Notes: generated by a model from the sequence alone, not told the origin. A DNA stretch of 64,000 nucleotides from Sorghum bicolor (GCF_000003195.3 NC_012877.2:18251972-18315971), one strand, 5' to 3'; shown: positions 46,486 through 58,500, counted from the first letter of the stretch. Numbers and translations are program-made.

Positions 46486-49400
46486 TCACATGTTTAGCAG
46501 CGCCTGGATGACCGATATGGCGCGTAGACGGATTTGGTTGGCTGCTTCTATCTCTTTGGCGTCTTCATCGGCAGAACCTTCTACCGGCTTTAACTTCTTC
46601 TTCAGCAGCAGTGCCTTGTGACCATGGACATTTCGCTCTTGCTCAAGAAGCTTGATTGTCTCCGGCAGTTGGCTTTCTTCCTGTCGGGCTTGGGACAGGG
46701 CATCCTCTACTTGTTTGAGTTCTGCCAATAAAGTTTCTCTTCTCGCTGATAGATCAGAGATTTACTGCTTCAATGCATCTCCTGAGGACTGTAAGATGCC
46801 GATGTTCTTGTGTTTCTCATCGGCGAGGAGCTTCACTTTCATCATTTCTTCAGATAGTTGGGCATGAGCCGCTCTATGGGCAAGACGTTGGGCAGCCCTC
46901 TGGTACTGCAGCTGACGGCTCTCCAGATGTGCAGCCTGGAAGAGGACTTCTTCAGCATCGGCAGGGATTTGGCCTCTCAGGGTCTTGAATAAAGCTTTAG
47001 CCGGATAAGAGTCATCGACTAGTTGGGCTGTGTCTTGATGGAGGAGAACCGACAGTTCTTCCAGCTTTGCCCTGATCTCTGCCGATGTAACCCCAATTGC
47101 CCGGGAAGAACTTGCTTCCTCACCTTCATCTTTAGAGATGTCAATGGCAAAGGAGAAGAGGTTGTCAGGAGAATCCTGTTCCTGCAAAGGAAATAAAGTG
47201 AGTCATTTCATGGTCAAATATTGACAAATAATACTGATGGAGATTGGATGGCTTACTTGCTTCAAGGCAATCTCTCGCCTTTTACTGGAAGATGACGATG
47301 GCACTACAGGCTGATCGGCCGAGGTTGCCGATGGGACTATGTCAGCTGAAAATTGGCAGAAGGAATTATGAGAATAGCAAAGTGGGATTTATCAGCAATA
47401 ACTTCGTAAAGATATTACCTTGAGGAGGTGCAGTGCTTGTTTGGATTGAGGAAACTACCGATGCTATGATTAAGCCTGCTGGATCGGTAGTCTGCTCACT
47501 CACATCAGCCGATGTGTCTTCCGGCTGAGGTACTTCTGACTGGGGTTCTTCTGGTTGGAGTTCTTCCACTTGGGGTACTTCTTGTAGCTGAGGGGGAGAT
47601 GGTGCTTGTTGCATCTGGGCTTCTGGAGAGGAAGGAGAAGATTCCACTAGGATTGGAGATACCAGAGGAGGAGGAGGCGTTGCTACTCTTTGGCGCTTTG
47701 CTTGTGCTCTGGTGTTCCTGGCACCCTTTCTCTTTGGTTGACTGGACTGGGGGGCATCGGCACTTTTGCTTCTAGTCTTTGCCGATGCGCCGGTCTGCTG
47801 ATACGGAAAGGAGAATTTGTGAGTACCAATGTAGCAGATGTAAAAGTAAAATCGGTATGAGTGAAAAGGTTTGATAGTTACCTTGAAGGCCTGTGCTAAG
47901 GTGGAAGCAGCCACCGATGGGGATGTCTTTGTGCGCTTGGTGGTGACTTTCTTGAGGCGTACACCTCGGTGCATTATGGAAGCCAGGGTAGGAGCATTGT
48001 TGCCGATTGAGGAGATCGGACCTGATGGGAACAGATCAATCGGCTTGCCGCTCCTGCTGACCGATGGGGGAGTGTCATCAACCTGCAAAGTCACACAAAG
48101 AGTAAATTACCGATGAAAATGAGAATAAAAGGATCAAAACATCGGTTTGGAGGTACTTACAGTATTGTCAGGGACTTTGTACTGAGGATCAATCATGCCA
48201 TGATATGTAAGGGCTGATCTGCAGAACAAGTGCTCCTTCCACTCCTCCCACCATTGCTTGTATGCCTGAGTAATAAAGAGGGCTGGAATCCACTCTGACA
48301 GATCTACATCTATATCGGCATTCGGTGCTAGCTGGGCTACTCGAATCCACTCGAGGAGATTAGTGATGACTTCCCTGGGTTTATCATATCAGCATAACAG
48401 AGTGCAATCGGCAGCTGGCTGAAAGCTAATTGACGGGCTAGTGCCGATGGGTTGTAAAACTCATAGGTTTGGTTGGAGGTTTTCCCGCTGCCTAAGGAGT
48501 TCACTAGTATAACTCTGGGGGTGATTAGTGCCATCATCACTTCATCATCCTTGTTAAGAGCATTGTTGAATGGATGGAAGACCAGAGGAAACATGGTGTC
48601 TGGGTCCTCATAGGGCATCCATGCTCGCTGTTCTCTGGTCAGGCCTTCATACAGGGTTTGGAAGAATCGGCTGACCTGGTCTGCATTGCCCCCTGTACCA
48701 GGCAGAACTATGGTAGCCTCGCCAAAGTTCAGAGGAGGGCGAGTTGCCGATTCTTCCTCATCCAGTTCATAGTCCTCGGCTATATCCCTGGGGAAGCGCT
48801 GTGCGAAGAGATCAAACTCCAGACGCTTGTGCATGTGGAGGCTGAGCCACATGTTGATAAACCACTAGGGACCCCCCAAGTTGCCGATGGGCTCACCGAG
48901 TAGGAGTTTCCTGGTTACTTGATGAAGGAGGTGATAGGCTGCGCCAAGCAGGTATCGTCCGAGGGGAAATCGGCCACCATTGGCTAATCTTTCTGCTGCT
49001 GCTAGGTAGACGGAAGTTGGTCCTGCCGATCGACCACAAAATACAAATTTGTCCAGCCACATGTTCAGAAAACTAGTCTGTTCCTTTATGTTGACAGGAC
49101 CTGTTCGTTTGTATTTTTGGATGTACCCTGACCAACCGCCGATGGCACGAGTTTCTACCTTAGCACTGGGTTTGGTATCGAAAAAGTGGGTGCTATCGGT
49201 AGAAGATACATCTAGGCCGGTGAGCATAACCACATCGGCAAGTGTAGGGGAAGCAGGGCCATGACCAAAGACAAAGGCATTGAGTGTGTCTGACCAGAAA
49301 TATGATGCAGCTATCAACAGTGACTCATTCCTATGCATATCGGCAATGGACAACCTGATGCATTGATCTAGTTTTCTCTCGCTCCACTGGACTTCATTTG

Positions 49401-49768
49401 AGTGGCTGACCCTCAAGAACCAATCCTTCCATCCCACGGTAGGACTGGGCCAGGAACGGAAAGTATCCTTCCACAGATCTAGAGAAAAATTCTCGGCTCT
49501 AAATGGGATTCTGTTTGTTTCTGCGTTAATGAGGTCGGTAGGATCTGGATTCCCTAACGGACCAAGACATTGGAGGTGTGGCTGATCGGTGGGGATGACA
49601 ATTTTGTTGGACAGATCCTAGTAGTTTTAGGGGTAAAAAAGAAGAACAAGAATAAAAAGGGAAAAAGGAGGATGCTCAGTAAAATAAATTGCAGATGAAC
49701 CAGACATGGTAAAAGTACACGAGATGGGGTGATGAACTAACCTCAGGGACGGTGAAGTTGATGGCCAT
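46486..49768 (-). pseudogene. Antisense, six-exon plant mobile domain (aminotransferase-like) gene inside element C
   Basis: Minus-strand exons with matching phases: 49768-49742 (nine codons, ATG in a good AAAATGG context); 49617-48161; 48082-47882; 47797-47419; 47345-47257; 47181-46486. All five introns are GT-AG, 72-124 bases long. Exon 2 encodes a plant mobile domain (PMD, PF10536 type), recognised by a stretch reading FGHGPASPTLADVVMLTGLD and the Trp-rich core after it. Exons 3-5 encode a basic, Ser/Pro/Gln-rich linker, and exon 6 a long coiled coil. PMD proteins of the MAIN/MAIL group act in transposon silencing, gene expression and meristem integrity in Arabidopsis. PMDs are also found inside transposons. 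Three lesions break this copy: a TAG at 48867-48865, a one-base frameshift near 48378, and a TAA at 46764-46762. It lies between pol and the 3' LTR, opposite in sense, with its own TATA box 152 bases upstream of the ATG. Confidence 0.85.
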
Positions 49769-49919
49769 TTTCCTCGCAAGGAAGAAGATTGAAGGCTTCG
49801 AGACTGGTGGAGAAAAGCCTTCGCTGGAGTTCTTGGAGCTCTTGAACAGCGCCGCCGCCAGAGAAGCAGAGTTGGGGATGTAGAATGGTGTGATGAAGAA
49901 GGAGTACCCGAGAAGGAAC

Positions 49920-49927
49920 TATTTATA
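49920..49927 (-). promoter_or_regulatory. TATA box of the antisense mobile-domain gene
   Basis: TATAAATA on the minus strand, 152 bases upstream of the minus-strand ATG at 49768, with C-rich leader between. It suggests a promoter independent of the LTRs. Confidence 0.65.
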
Positions 49928-50422
49928 GGACGAAATGGGCAAGGGTAAATCTGACTTATCACTTCGCCGTATTCGTGAAATCCGAGGATACTCAGGAAGA
50001 TATGGTAACTGTTCTCACGGTAATCAAGGGATTGCGCAGGTGATTTGACAGGAGGCGGTCATGATCTGGGGATATTTTACGGTGCGAGATTTCCTAGTCG
50101 GTCCATCGGCAGTGCCCTGTAACGGTAATATTGCCAATGGACGGATAGAGTGGAGGTATCCGTTGGGGAGGATAAGGCACGGGATATCTTGGTCAGTCCA
50201 TCGGCAGCTTTCTATAACGGTAACATTGCCGATGGGCGATTGAAGTGGAGATATCCGTTTAGGAAGTTGAGGATTTCGAGAAATCTACAGAGGAATAGGA
50301 TTAGAGTTGTTCAGATTGAGGCTGTCGGTTACCAAATTTGGAGCATTAATTGCGGAAAGGCATCATTACTGCAGAGAATTTTGGAGGATTGATGATTTCA
50401 TACTCCGAAATTGGGGGGCATG
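49928..50422. other. Upstream region of the antisense gene and polypurine tract
   Basis: It contains two similar segments (about 50095-50155 and 50185-50255), each with ccatcggcag and taacggtaa, that form an imperfect repeat upstream of the antisense TATA box. The polypurine tract aaattggggggca ends at 50422, directly before the 3' LTR. Confidence 0.6.
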
Positions 50423-51093
50423 TGTTGACACCGTTTTTGGACACGTATCCAGGGTCGGTAGGGTGTGGATCGGCGAGACAGGGTAATAGTCATTGATCTG
50501 CAGGAAAGTTGCCGATGGAGATGGTTGCCGATGATGTGCTTATACCGATGGCCGGTATTGACTGATACCGATGGGGAGTCTGCCGATGACATGGGAGGAA
50601 GACTCGAAGATGGCCGGTTGGTCCGTGGTGGTGTCCCAGTTTGTCACGGAAGGATGGTTTTATGTTTTCCTTAGTTGTTTAAGTAATTTTGTACATGGAG
50701 TCTGTTTAAATTTGGAATTTGAGTTCTAGTCGTGTCTGGTTGTAGCTCTTTGAGCGGGGTATAAATGTAGACCCTAGGGCATTGTAATACACACAATCTA
50801 TCAATCAATCAAACACAAGTTTTTACTCATATTCCAGTATCTACTTTTTCGACGACTTCGTCATATTTTCCTTTTTTACGAGTTCTTAGGAGTTCGTCGA
50901 CTTAAGCTCGGCGTATTCTCAAGTTCCGCGTGAATACCTCTTGGCCGTGGCATCCGGGCGCATCGCTGTTGTCAGGACCAAAGTATTCGAGTTACCACCT
51001 TTGCCGGTAGTCAGGTCAAATCGGCTGGCACGCCTTAACGTTTAAATCGGGTATTAGCCCTTTGTGTTTGCAGATCTAGCTTTTGCATCAACA
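50423..51093 (+). repeat. Element C 3' LTR
   Basis: A 671-bp LTR, TG to CA. It lacks 37 bases present in the 5' LTR (about 38793-38829). In the 5' copy this block is bounded by the direct repeat gatga. Confidence 0.95.
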
Positions 51094-51098
51094 CGTGT

Positions 51099-52036
51099 GG
51101 ACCTGCAAGGGATGCCAGTTCTATGCTTGTTAGATTCATCTCCCCGCTCAGGCCCTGCAGACGATCCCCATCACCTGGCCCTTTGCTGTCTGGGGCCTCG
51201 ACCTCGTCGAGCCTCTGCAAAAGGCGCCCGAGGGCTTCACCCACTTGCTCGTCGCAATCGACAAGTTCTCCAAGTGGATTGAGCTCCGACCCATCACTAG
51301 GATCAAGGCCGAACAAGCAGTGCTGTTCTTCACGGATATCATCCACCGATTTGGAGTACCCAACTCCATAATCACTGACAACGACACACAATTCACCGGG
51401 CGGAAGTTTCTGGAATTCTACGACAGGCACCACATACGTGTGGACTGGGCAGCAGTCGCTCACCCAAAGACCAGTGGTCTGGTGGAACGTGCCAATGGCA
51501 TGATCCTCCAGGGTCTGAAGCCCAGAATCTTTAACCGGTTGAACAAGTTCGGAAAAAGGTGGCTCAAAGAGCTACTAGGTGTAATCTGGAGTCTAAGGAC
51601 TTCCCGAAGCCGAGGCACAGGCTTCACCTCGTTCTTCATGGTCTATGGGTCGGAAGCCGTCCTCCCCATGAACCTAGATTACGGATCTCCAAGGGTACAA
51701 GCCTACGATGAAAACAGCTGCAAGACGTTCCAAGAAGACGCGTTGGACCAGTTGGATGAAGCCAGAGACGTAGCCCTCCTACACTCTGCCAAGTACCAGC
51801 AGGCCCTCCGCCGATACCACACGCGACGAGTCTGAGGCCAAGCCTTTCAAGTCGGTGACTTGGTGTTGAGGCTCAGGCAAAGCAACAAGGGTCGTCACAA
51901 GCTCACGCCCCCCTGGGAAGGACCCTTCATCATTGCCGAGATCCTCCGACCCGGCACCTACAAGCTCGCGAACGAAGAAGGGGAGGTCTTCAAGAACGCG
52001 TGAAACATAGAACAACTATGTCGGTTCTACCCTTAG
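51099..52036 (+). pseudogene. Pol of element B, 3' part (integrase), continued after element C
   Basis: It resumes in the integrase zinc region (Cys-x2-Cys near 51106) and is interrupted by a TAG near 51131. The catalytic core has Asp at about 51209 and 51375 and Glu near 51485. The open frame at 51245-51835 ends in a TGA after the core. The C-terminal GPF-type domain continues to about 51990, ending with further stops by 52036. It is clearly the partner of the segment that stops at 38676. Confidence 0.85.
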
Positions 52037-52449
52037 AACTTTGTAAAAATATCCATTTGTTCATCATGAAAGAATAAATGAAAGTTCAAAATTATATGGT
52101 CTTTTGTTTTAAGAGAGTAAGCCTCGGATCTGCCTTGCAGAATCCGAGCCTCCCTCGGGGGCTACACGGGGGGAACCCCATGTGGCAACTCCGAATCTTT
52201 TTTCCTTTTTCTCGCACAAGTCAGAGCACCCCGACCCAATGCCTTTCTTTCATTTCCTAAAGGGATTTAAGAACCCGCAGAACCATCCCCTAAACCTTAA
52301 GGCGTGAACCCGAGGAAAAGACCCGCGCCCACGGGCAAGGACGACCTCTACACACCCCCTAGGATCGGAGGACAGATCCGGGCTTCTAAAAATTACTAAG
52401 GAAAAGGAAAGGACTTAGGCTCGGGCACTCTGACTAGCGCAAACCCTAA
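52037..52449 (+). other. Element B spacer between pol and antisense gene
   Basis: Non-coding. It contains a ctcgggggctacac tract (52155-52168) of the kind that precedes LTRs in this family, but no LTR follows here. Confidence 0.55.
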
Positions 52450-53713
52450 CTAGCTCACCCGACCTCGCGCTGCCGAGGTTGGGTCGGCAAAGGGAAAAAG
52501 AGACAACAAGATAATAAAGAAAACAAGGCCCACCGGCCTCTGATGTTTACAAAAAGCAAAAAATCTAATTAAAAGGGTCTTATTGCCCTGCTGACCCAGG
52601 CCCCTGCGCACCGAGGGGGGAAGCTCCACCTCGGCGTCGAAGAAGGCGGCCAGGGCATCTCCCGGGGCGTCTGCGGCGTCTTCAAGCCTCTGCAGCTCCT
52701 CCTGCGCCTCCACCTCATCGTCAAGGAGGACATAGCCCTCACTGACCGCCGGCAAGTCAATGCCAACGTAGTGAGAGCTCACCACCGCCAGGGCTTTGTT
52801 CACCCCGGCATGGAGCGCTTCCCTCATCTTCTCCCGACCCGAGAGTAGAGAGCTTCAACTCAACTCCGCAGAGACGACCCCGACTCGCCCGCCGACACCC
52901 CGAGCCCCTCACACGTCGAGGCGACCACGGCTTCCAGAGCCGAGCGGTCCACGACCTCGGCGTCAAGGGACTTCTGCAAGGCGTCGGCGGCAGAAGCTTC
53001 CTCGGCCATCTTCTTCTCCAACTCTGCTGAAAAATAGAACAGAAAGAACATAAGGGTTGGGAAAATCAGCCCAAACATAAAAAAGAGCCAAGGCAAAAAA
53101 CTCAGTCCTTACCCTCGGCTCGCTTCTCATTCTCCGCCGAGCTCCGGTGCCAACGAGCCACCTCGCTCTGAGCTGCGGAGAGGTCGGCCTGAGCTTGGTT
53201 TATGGCAAGGTCCTTCTCGGCGAGCAAGGCTTCTAGCCGAGAGACCTCACCCTTATACCCCCTCAACAGTCGCCCTCTGCTCTTGGGACTCCCGGGTAAG
53301 GTCGCCGACCCTTTTCTCTAGAGGAGCAACCTTTTCCTAGGCCTCTCGAGCCTCAGTCGCGAGGGCCGAGCACTTCTGCCGAAGCTCGGGATAGATCTCG
53401 CATTCTTTCGCGAGTTCTCCATCGGCCGCCTCCCGCACAGCCTTCTTGTCATCACAGGCCGCCCAGGCGTCCCGCTCCCCACGGAGGAATGTCGACTTCT
53501 CTAGGGAAGCGGCTTGAAGCGCCTGCAAATTCAAGTATTAAGCAAAGGGTTAGCCCAAAAGACGCAAGCACCTTACCAACGAAGGGACAGAGATCGTACC
53601 TGGGCGAACTTAAACATGTCGCGCCTCACGAGCTCGGATGCTCAATTGAGTGCCTCGACGCTCGCGCGCCCGCATTCCTCAAGACCCCGCCAGAGATAAG
53701 CCTCTGATTGGTC
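52450..53713 (-). pseudogene. Antisense coiled-coil gene of element B, truncated
   Basis: Minus-strand coding segments separated by spliceable introns: an exon ending at 53600, an exon 53522 to about 53113, and an exon from 53026 toward 52450. The introns are 53599-53523 and 53112-53027, both GT-AG. The predicted product is rich in Glu, Ala, Leu and Arg with heptad character (coiled coil) and ends in an acidic tail, stopping at 52450. Stops or frameshifts occur near 53338, 53260 and 52850. The position and orientation equal those of the mobile-domain gene of element C. The N-terminal half, where a mobile domain would be expected, is cut off by element E at 53714. Sequence similarity to the exon-6 coil of C is weak or absent by eye. 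Confidence 0.7.
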
Positions 53714-55353
53714 TGTTGGGTATTCTTAACATCACTACCAAAAGTAGACTTAGTTTTCTAATTCTGATAACGGTGCCAAAAATGCTAAATATATCCCTCA
53801 TACCACTTAAGCCAAGTTGTCATCCCCAGCATGACATGAGAGACGCGGTATTGAAATATGCAATAAATAAATAATGAATGGGATCTGCAAGCGCACAGAT
53901 TAATACCGATGTAGCATTTTAACCAGGAAGTATTCTAGGTATCGTTATTTATATTTTTACCACTGGGAAGGGATTAACAATCATCAATATTGATTATAGA
54001 ATGGAATATGAGATTGAGTATCTATCATTGCATGTATAGTTGAGAACATTTATCTCTTTCATACAGGGATAAGTGTCACATAAAAGATATATGAAGTAAT
54101 GAATAGTGACAAGGATAATTAATCTGATCAGCATAACTTAGCCACATAATAAATATGATAAGCACCTCAATTAGATATTCTAGAAAGTCATTAGCATGGT
54201 ATTAGAACGAACTACAAGAATATTCCCTAAGTTATTCTCAACTATATAGTCTAGCATTATCATAGTTAGTGCAAGCATACTTAGCAATCATTGTGAGACA
54301 AGACTACGCCCATGCATAGTGATATTAGCAAGGTAAATGAGAAATATAGCAATCACTCCCCTGTAATAATATTGCTCTGCCAGCCCAATACACGAGAGGG
54401 GGACTATATAAGAAAAAATGAAGCTGTCACTATCACGAACTACCCCGCGATCTGGCATATTGGGTACAATCGCAGATAAATACGGTATAAGCACCATGCC
54501 TACACAATATCTATCATTTACCCATGGATCCAATGGATAAACGCTATACGATCCTAAGCATGTATATAGATACAATCTAACTAAGCCAAGTATATAACTA
54601 TGATAAACTAAGAACAATATAATCTTGAATATAAGCAAGTAGAGCAAAGTCATAAGCAATATATTGAAGTAGAACAAAGTCATATTCATAATATTGAAGA
54701 ACAAAGATGATTAGAAGAACAATTAGAGAATTACCAAGAATCCTCTTGACAGATCCGAAAACCAATCGAAGATTGACTCCTTCTAGTTCTAATCCTATGT
54801 AGCTATGCTAATCTAGATGTCTAATTGATGTGGTGGCTCTAATCTTGATTAGAGGCTTCTTCTCCCTTGAGGAATAATGAATTAGGGTTGAGAGGCTCTC
54901 TCCTCCAGGGGCCAGGGGGTCTGGTTTTATAGTCCCTTCAAGTGAATATGGGCCATTGGATCAAACCGACATTGATTGAACGGTTATCCTTGATCCTTTA
55001 GGTCGGTGGAGATCTTTTCCGAAAGAGTGTCCTGATTGGACTCCAATAGGGGGCGGGCGCCCAGGTCAATTGGGCGGGCGCCCAGTGCCTGACCCCGTTC
55101 GGCCTCCGCTTCCTTCCCGTGGCTTCTAGAGTCTTCTAGATGTAAGATAATTGCACGACACATTGATATCTCTATGTAATCCCGACGTGTGGGCCTTTCT
55201 TCCGTATTTCCTGATAACCCCCTGCAGAAATAGACAAATACCAAAAATCGTGGAATTCTGTCAGATAAAACCCTAAGTCTGGATGTTGATTTTATTTGGA
55301 TCCTTTTCTTTGTTTATTTAATAATTAAATTTGATACTTAAGGACCGTCAACA
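53714..55353 (-). repeat. Element E 3' LTR, minus strand
   Basis: A 1640-bp LTR. On the plus strand it opens TGTTGGGTATTC and ends GACCGTCAACA. Directly after it, aactcccccaagctt is the complement of a polypurine tract, which fixes the orientation. Minus-strand TATAAAA lies near 54932. It contains two copies of gggcgggcgcccag (55051 and 55072). It interrupts the antisense gene of element B; the bases before it read tggtc. Confidence 0.75.
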
Positions 55354-55546
55354 AACTCCCCCAAGCTTACCTCTTGCTCGTCCCTGAGCAAGGATAGACT
55401 CAGTGATGGATCAGAAGTTATTGCAATATCTTTAAAAATTGACGGTACACATGCTCTAAATAAGGTCTCATCTCTGAGTTAGAGTAAACTATCAAGACTT
55501 AAAACTTATTCATTTTACCTTTCACCATGGGACTTGTAACCGTCAC
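55354..55546 (-). other. Element E interior, 3' end only
   Basis: About 190 bases of internal sequence beginning with the polypurine tract complement. Cut at 55547 by LTR G. No coding sequence. Confidence 0.65.
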
Positions 55547-58500
55547 TGTAACAGAACCGCCCAATTTACAAGAGATCAACTATGAAAAACTCCCGCCAAA
55601 GCAGTTGCTTTAACATAATCGAACTCTCATAAACCCGGTAGTCCGTGAAATCACGAGGGATTTCAAACCAACCATCTTACAAGCCAAGATCGTAGTGATT
55701 CAACATAACAAGTCACATGTTACATCCATTTCACAAGTAGTTTGATATACATCGGAGTTCAAGGTAGTTATTACAACTTGAGTTGAAAAGTAGCGGAAGC
55801 AAAGTAATTTGAAACTAATATTGCCCCTATTTCAAATTCATGCCAGTATCCAGGTCAACTCCAACAAAAGCAACATAGATGAGGTAACTAAGAAGGATCA
55901 TGCCCATGATCTTACTCCTCTAATATGGTAGGAGTCATCCAACTCTTGCAGTAGCCATGACACATCACAACCTGCAACAAGTGGGAATAAACCCTGAGTA
56001 CGAGAAGGTACTCAGCTAGACTTACCCGTCATAAACCAGAAATAATATGACACCAAGGAGTATGCAAGGCTTTATTGGTGGGGCTAGCTTGACAACACTT
56101 TTTGCATAAAAAGCTTAAGTTGCAACTAAGTAACCTTTCAGGTATTTAGCTCAAGTTGATAATCATTACCTGTCATCTATATTAGCACCTGTACTAGAGC
56201 AATCACTTGATTAAGATACAACAGTAGTACCCATATTTGATGTGGCATTTCTAACATCATCATACCATAACCATCCAAGTGTTCCATAAACATTACTACG
56301 ATGACGAAGCTCAAGTCAAGTGCTCACTGTCCAGGAGCGATGGCGATTCGAATCGATTTCTAACCAGCTGGCGAGTTATTCCCCACACAAACCACACTCA
56401 CCGGCCAAAGTGAGCTACAGGTCACCATATTGCACTATCCAGGACCAATTCGCGGGTTCGGCAGGCACCGCCAGTACCCAAGGACCGTTCCGGCGACCGA
56501 GGTATCCAAGGTATACCAAGGTTGCGCGCCGCGCCCTCGTCGTTCTCCTCAACCATCACCAATACAGCGCATGGCGGCTCGACTCCCGGCCCGGATAGTG
56601 TTCAGGCTTCGCGGTCGGAACGACTTATCCTTCCAGCTAAGTGTGGGGCATGCGTTCAACATGACAAGAGGGCCGTCAACGATCGGTCCTTAATCGACAC
56701 AGGCGGGGATAGATAGGCACCCAAGACCTCCATGTCTTGTTACTTCTCTACCATCGTCCCGCCCGGTCTCCAATTATTCATCCTCATCACTTGGTTATTT
56801 TCATGATAGCATATATAGCCAACCTTTTCAGGTGTCCACCTATCTCGCTCAGGTGATGGGACATCACCTGGCTTCTACCGGTCTAAGCATAGCTAAGCAT
56901 TTAGATTCGATCCTGAATCTACATAGGGTTATAGGTATATTTGCTGGACAAGGAGTGTTATATGCAGCAAGGGTTTCACCCAACTCCTATACTTAATGCA
57001 ACAATACATATATAACATATCTTCTCAACTGCATTCAAAAGTAGTGGGAGACTTATAATGCTCCGGGGCTTGCCTGGGATTAACACTGAGTCAGTTCAGT
57101 TAGTTGCTTCGTCTTGGTGACATCTAAGGTCACAACACTTGCTTAGTCCTTCCACCTTTGGGAGAGGTCCACCAAACACCATCTTTGAGTTTGATTCGAC
57201 ATCATGACCTTCACGTGATTCATCTAGCGCACCTAGATGAGATGCAAGATGCAAGTGCATGAATATAAAGAATAATAACACAACATGCATGACATAAAAG
57301 TATGCAAGACACATGCATCTAAAGTTATTTAGCTAACATCACACAACCAATTATATAGAGCAAATATATCAATCATGACACAAGTTTAACAAGTTTACAA
57401 GTGTATTACTTAAATCACCATTAAAGACATGAATCATACTTAGATCACACAAAGTAAAGCAATCAAGCATTCATGTATTTCAGCAATTCTGGACATACAT
57501 GCAACAACTCAGTAATTAAATCACAACTGGAGTTACACAACTCCAAAAACTATGCAATAGGACATTCTGGAAAGAATATAAAATTATCTACAATTCATAT
57601 TTAATCATCTCAGTATGATTAACAAGTTAACCAAGTCAAACATGCATAACCATAGAATCTGGTCCCGGAATTTCCAGAGAACAAGCATTTCAAAGGATGA
57701 AATTCATACTACTGTAACTCATAAACCACTTAGCCAAATGATATGAAACTTTACCACAATATATACTAGTAAATTATCTACATCTTTTCTATATACAAGT
57801 TTCACAGCAAACATCATTTATATCATGGAATTAGTTGCATAAATAAAACTGCTCATGCTGTCCAAACAGTAGAGGTACATTTACAAACAGAAAACTGATA
57901 GACAATTCAAAGCAGCATAACTGGAGTTGTAGACCTCCAGCAAACATAATTATTATATTTGTGGAAAGATTATAAAGTTGCCTACAACTTTCTTATTATC
58001 ATCTAAATATGATTCCACAGTTATCAAGGTCAATTAATCCCATGAAGGCATCTCTGTCCAAAACATAGACAGAATCTGCCATGCTACATTAAACAGCTAT
58101 AACTTGAATTTCACATGTCCATAAATTATGGTTATATACTTTATAGAAACCTTATCTAATTGTGAACAACTTTGTTATAAACATGTACAGCTAAATCTAC
58201 AACTAAAAAGGTCTTACATTACAAACAATGCAACCCTGTCTGGGTTTAGACAGAAACTGGGACAGTACTTTAAACCACTATAACTAAACATGTGCTTAAC
58301 CAAAAATTGTGCTATTTACCTTTCTGGAAAGCTTATGAAAATTAATAAAACTTATATATTTTCATTAAGGCATGATTCACAACTGAACTGAGCGAAACAA
58401 TACAAACATGCAGATCCACTCAGAATAGGAGCAAAGCAACACAGGGCATTTGTTATTTTCATAACTCTTAATCTATCAATCCTAAATTCATGAAACAAAT

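Larger units (their letters stand above)
38682..51093 (+). mobile_element. Element C: complete Tat-type Ty3/gypsy element with antisense mobile-domain gene
   Basis: A 12,412-bp element: 5' LTR 38682-39389, primer site, gag, protease, reverse transcriptase, two RNase H domains, integrase, antisense gene (49768-46486), polypurine tract and 3' LTR 50423-51093. The LTRs differ by a 37-bp indel and about eight substitutions in 671 bases, all transitions by eye. The coding regions carry a few stops and frameshifts, but the RT and integrase domains are largely open. The hexamer GCCGAT/ATCGGC is extremely frequent throughout. Confidence 0.92.
32054..53713 (+). mobile_element. Element B: Tat-type Ty3/gypsy element, split by element C
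   Basis: It comprises a 5' LTR (32054-33120), primer site, gag, pol with two RNase H regions, an antisense coiled-coil gene, and then an abrupt end at the LTR of element E (53714). A complete element C lies inside it between 38681 and 51094. The 3' LTR is not in the window. Dual RNase H and an antisense gene downstream of pol mark the Tat lineage. The coding regions are degraded by several stops and frameshifts. Confidence 0.85.
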
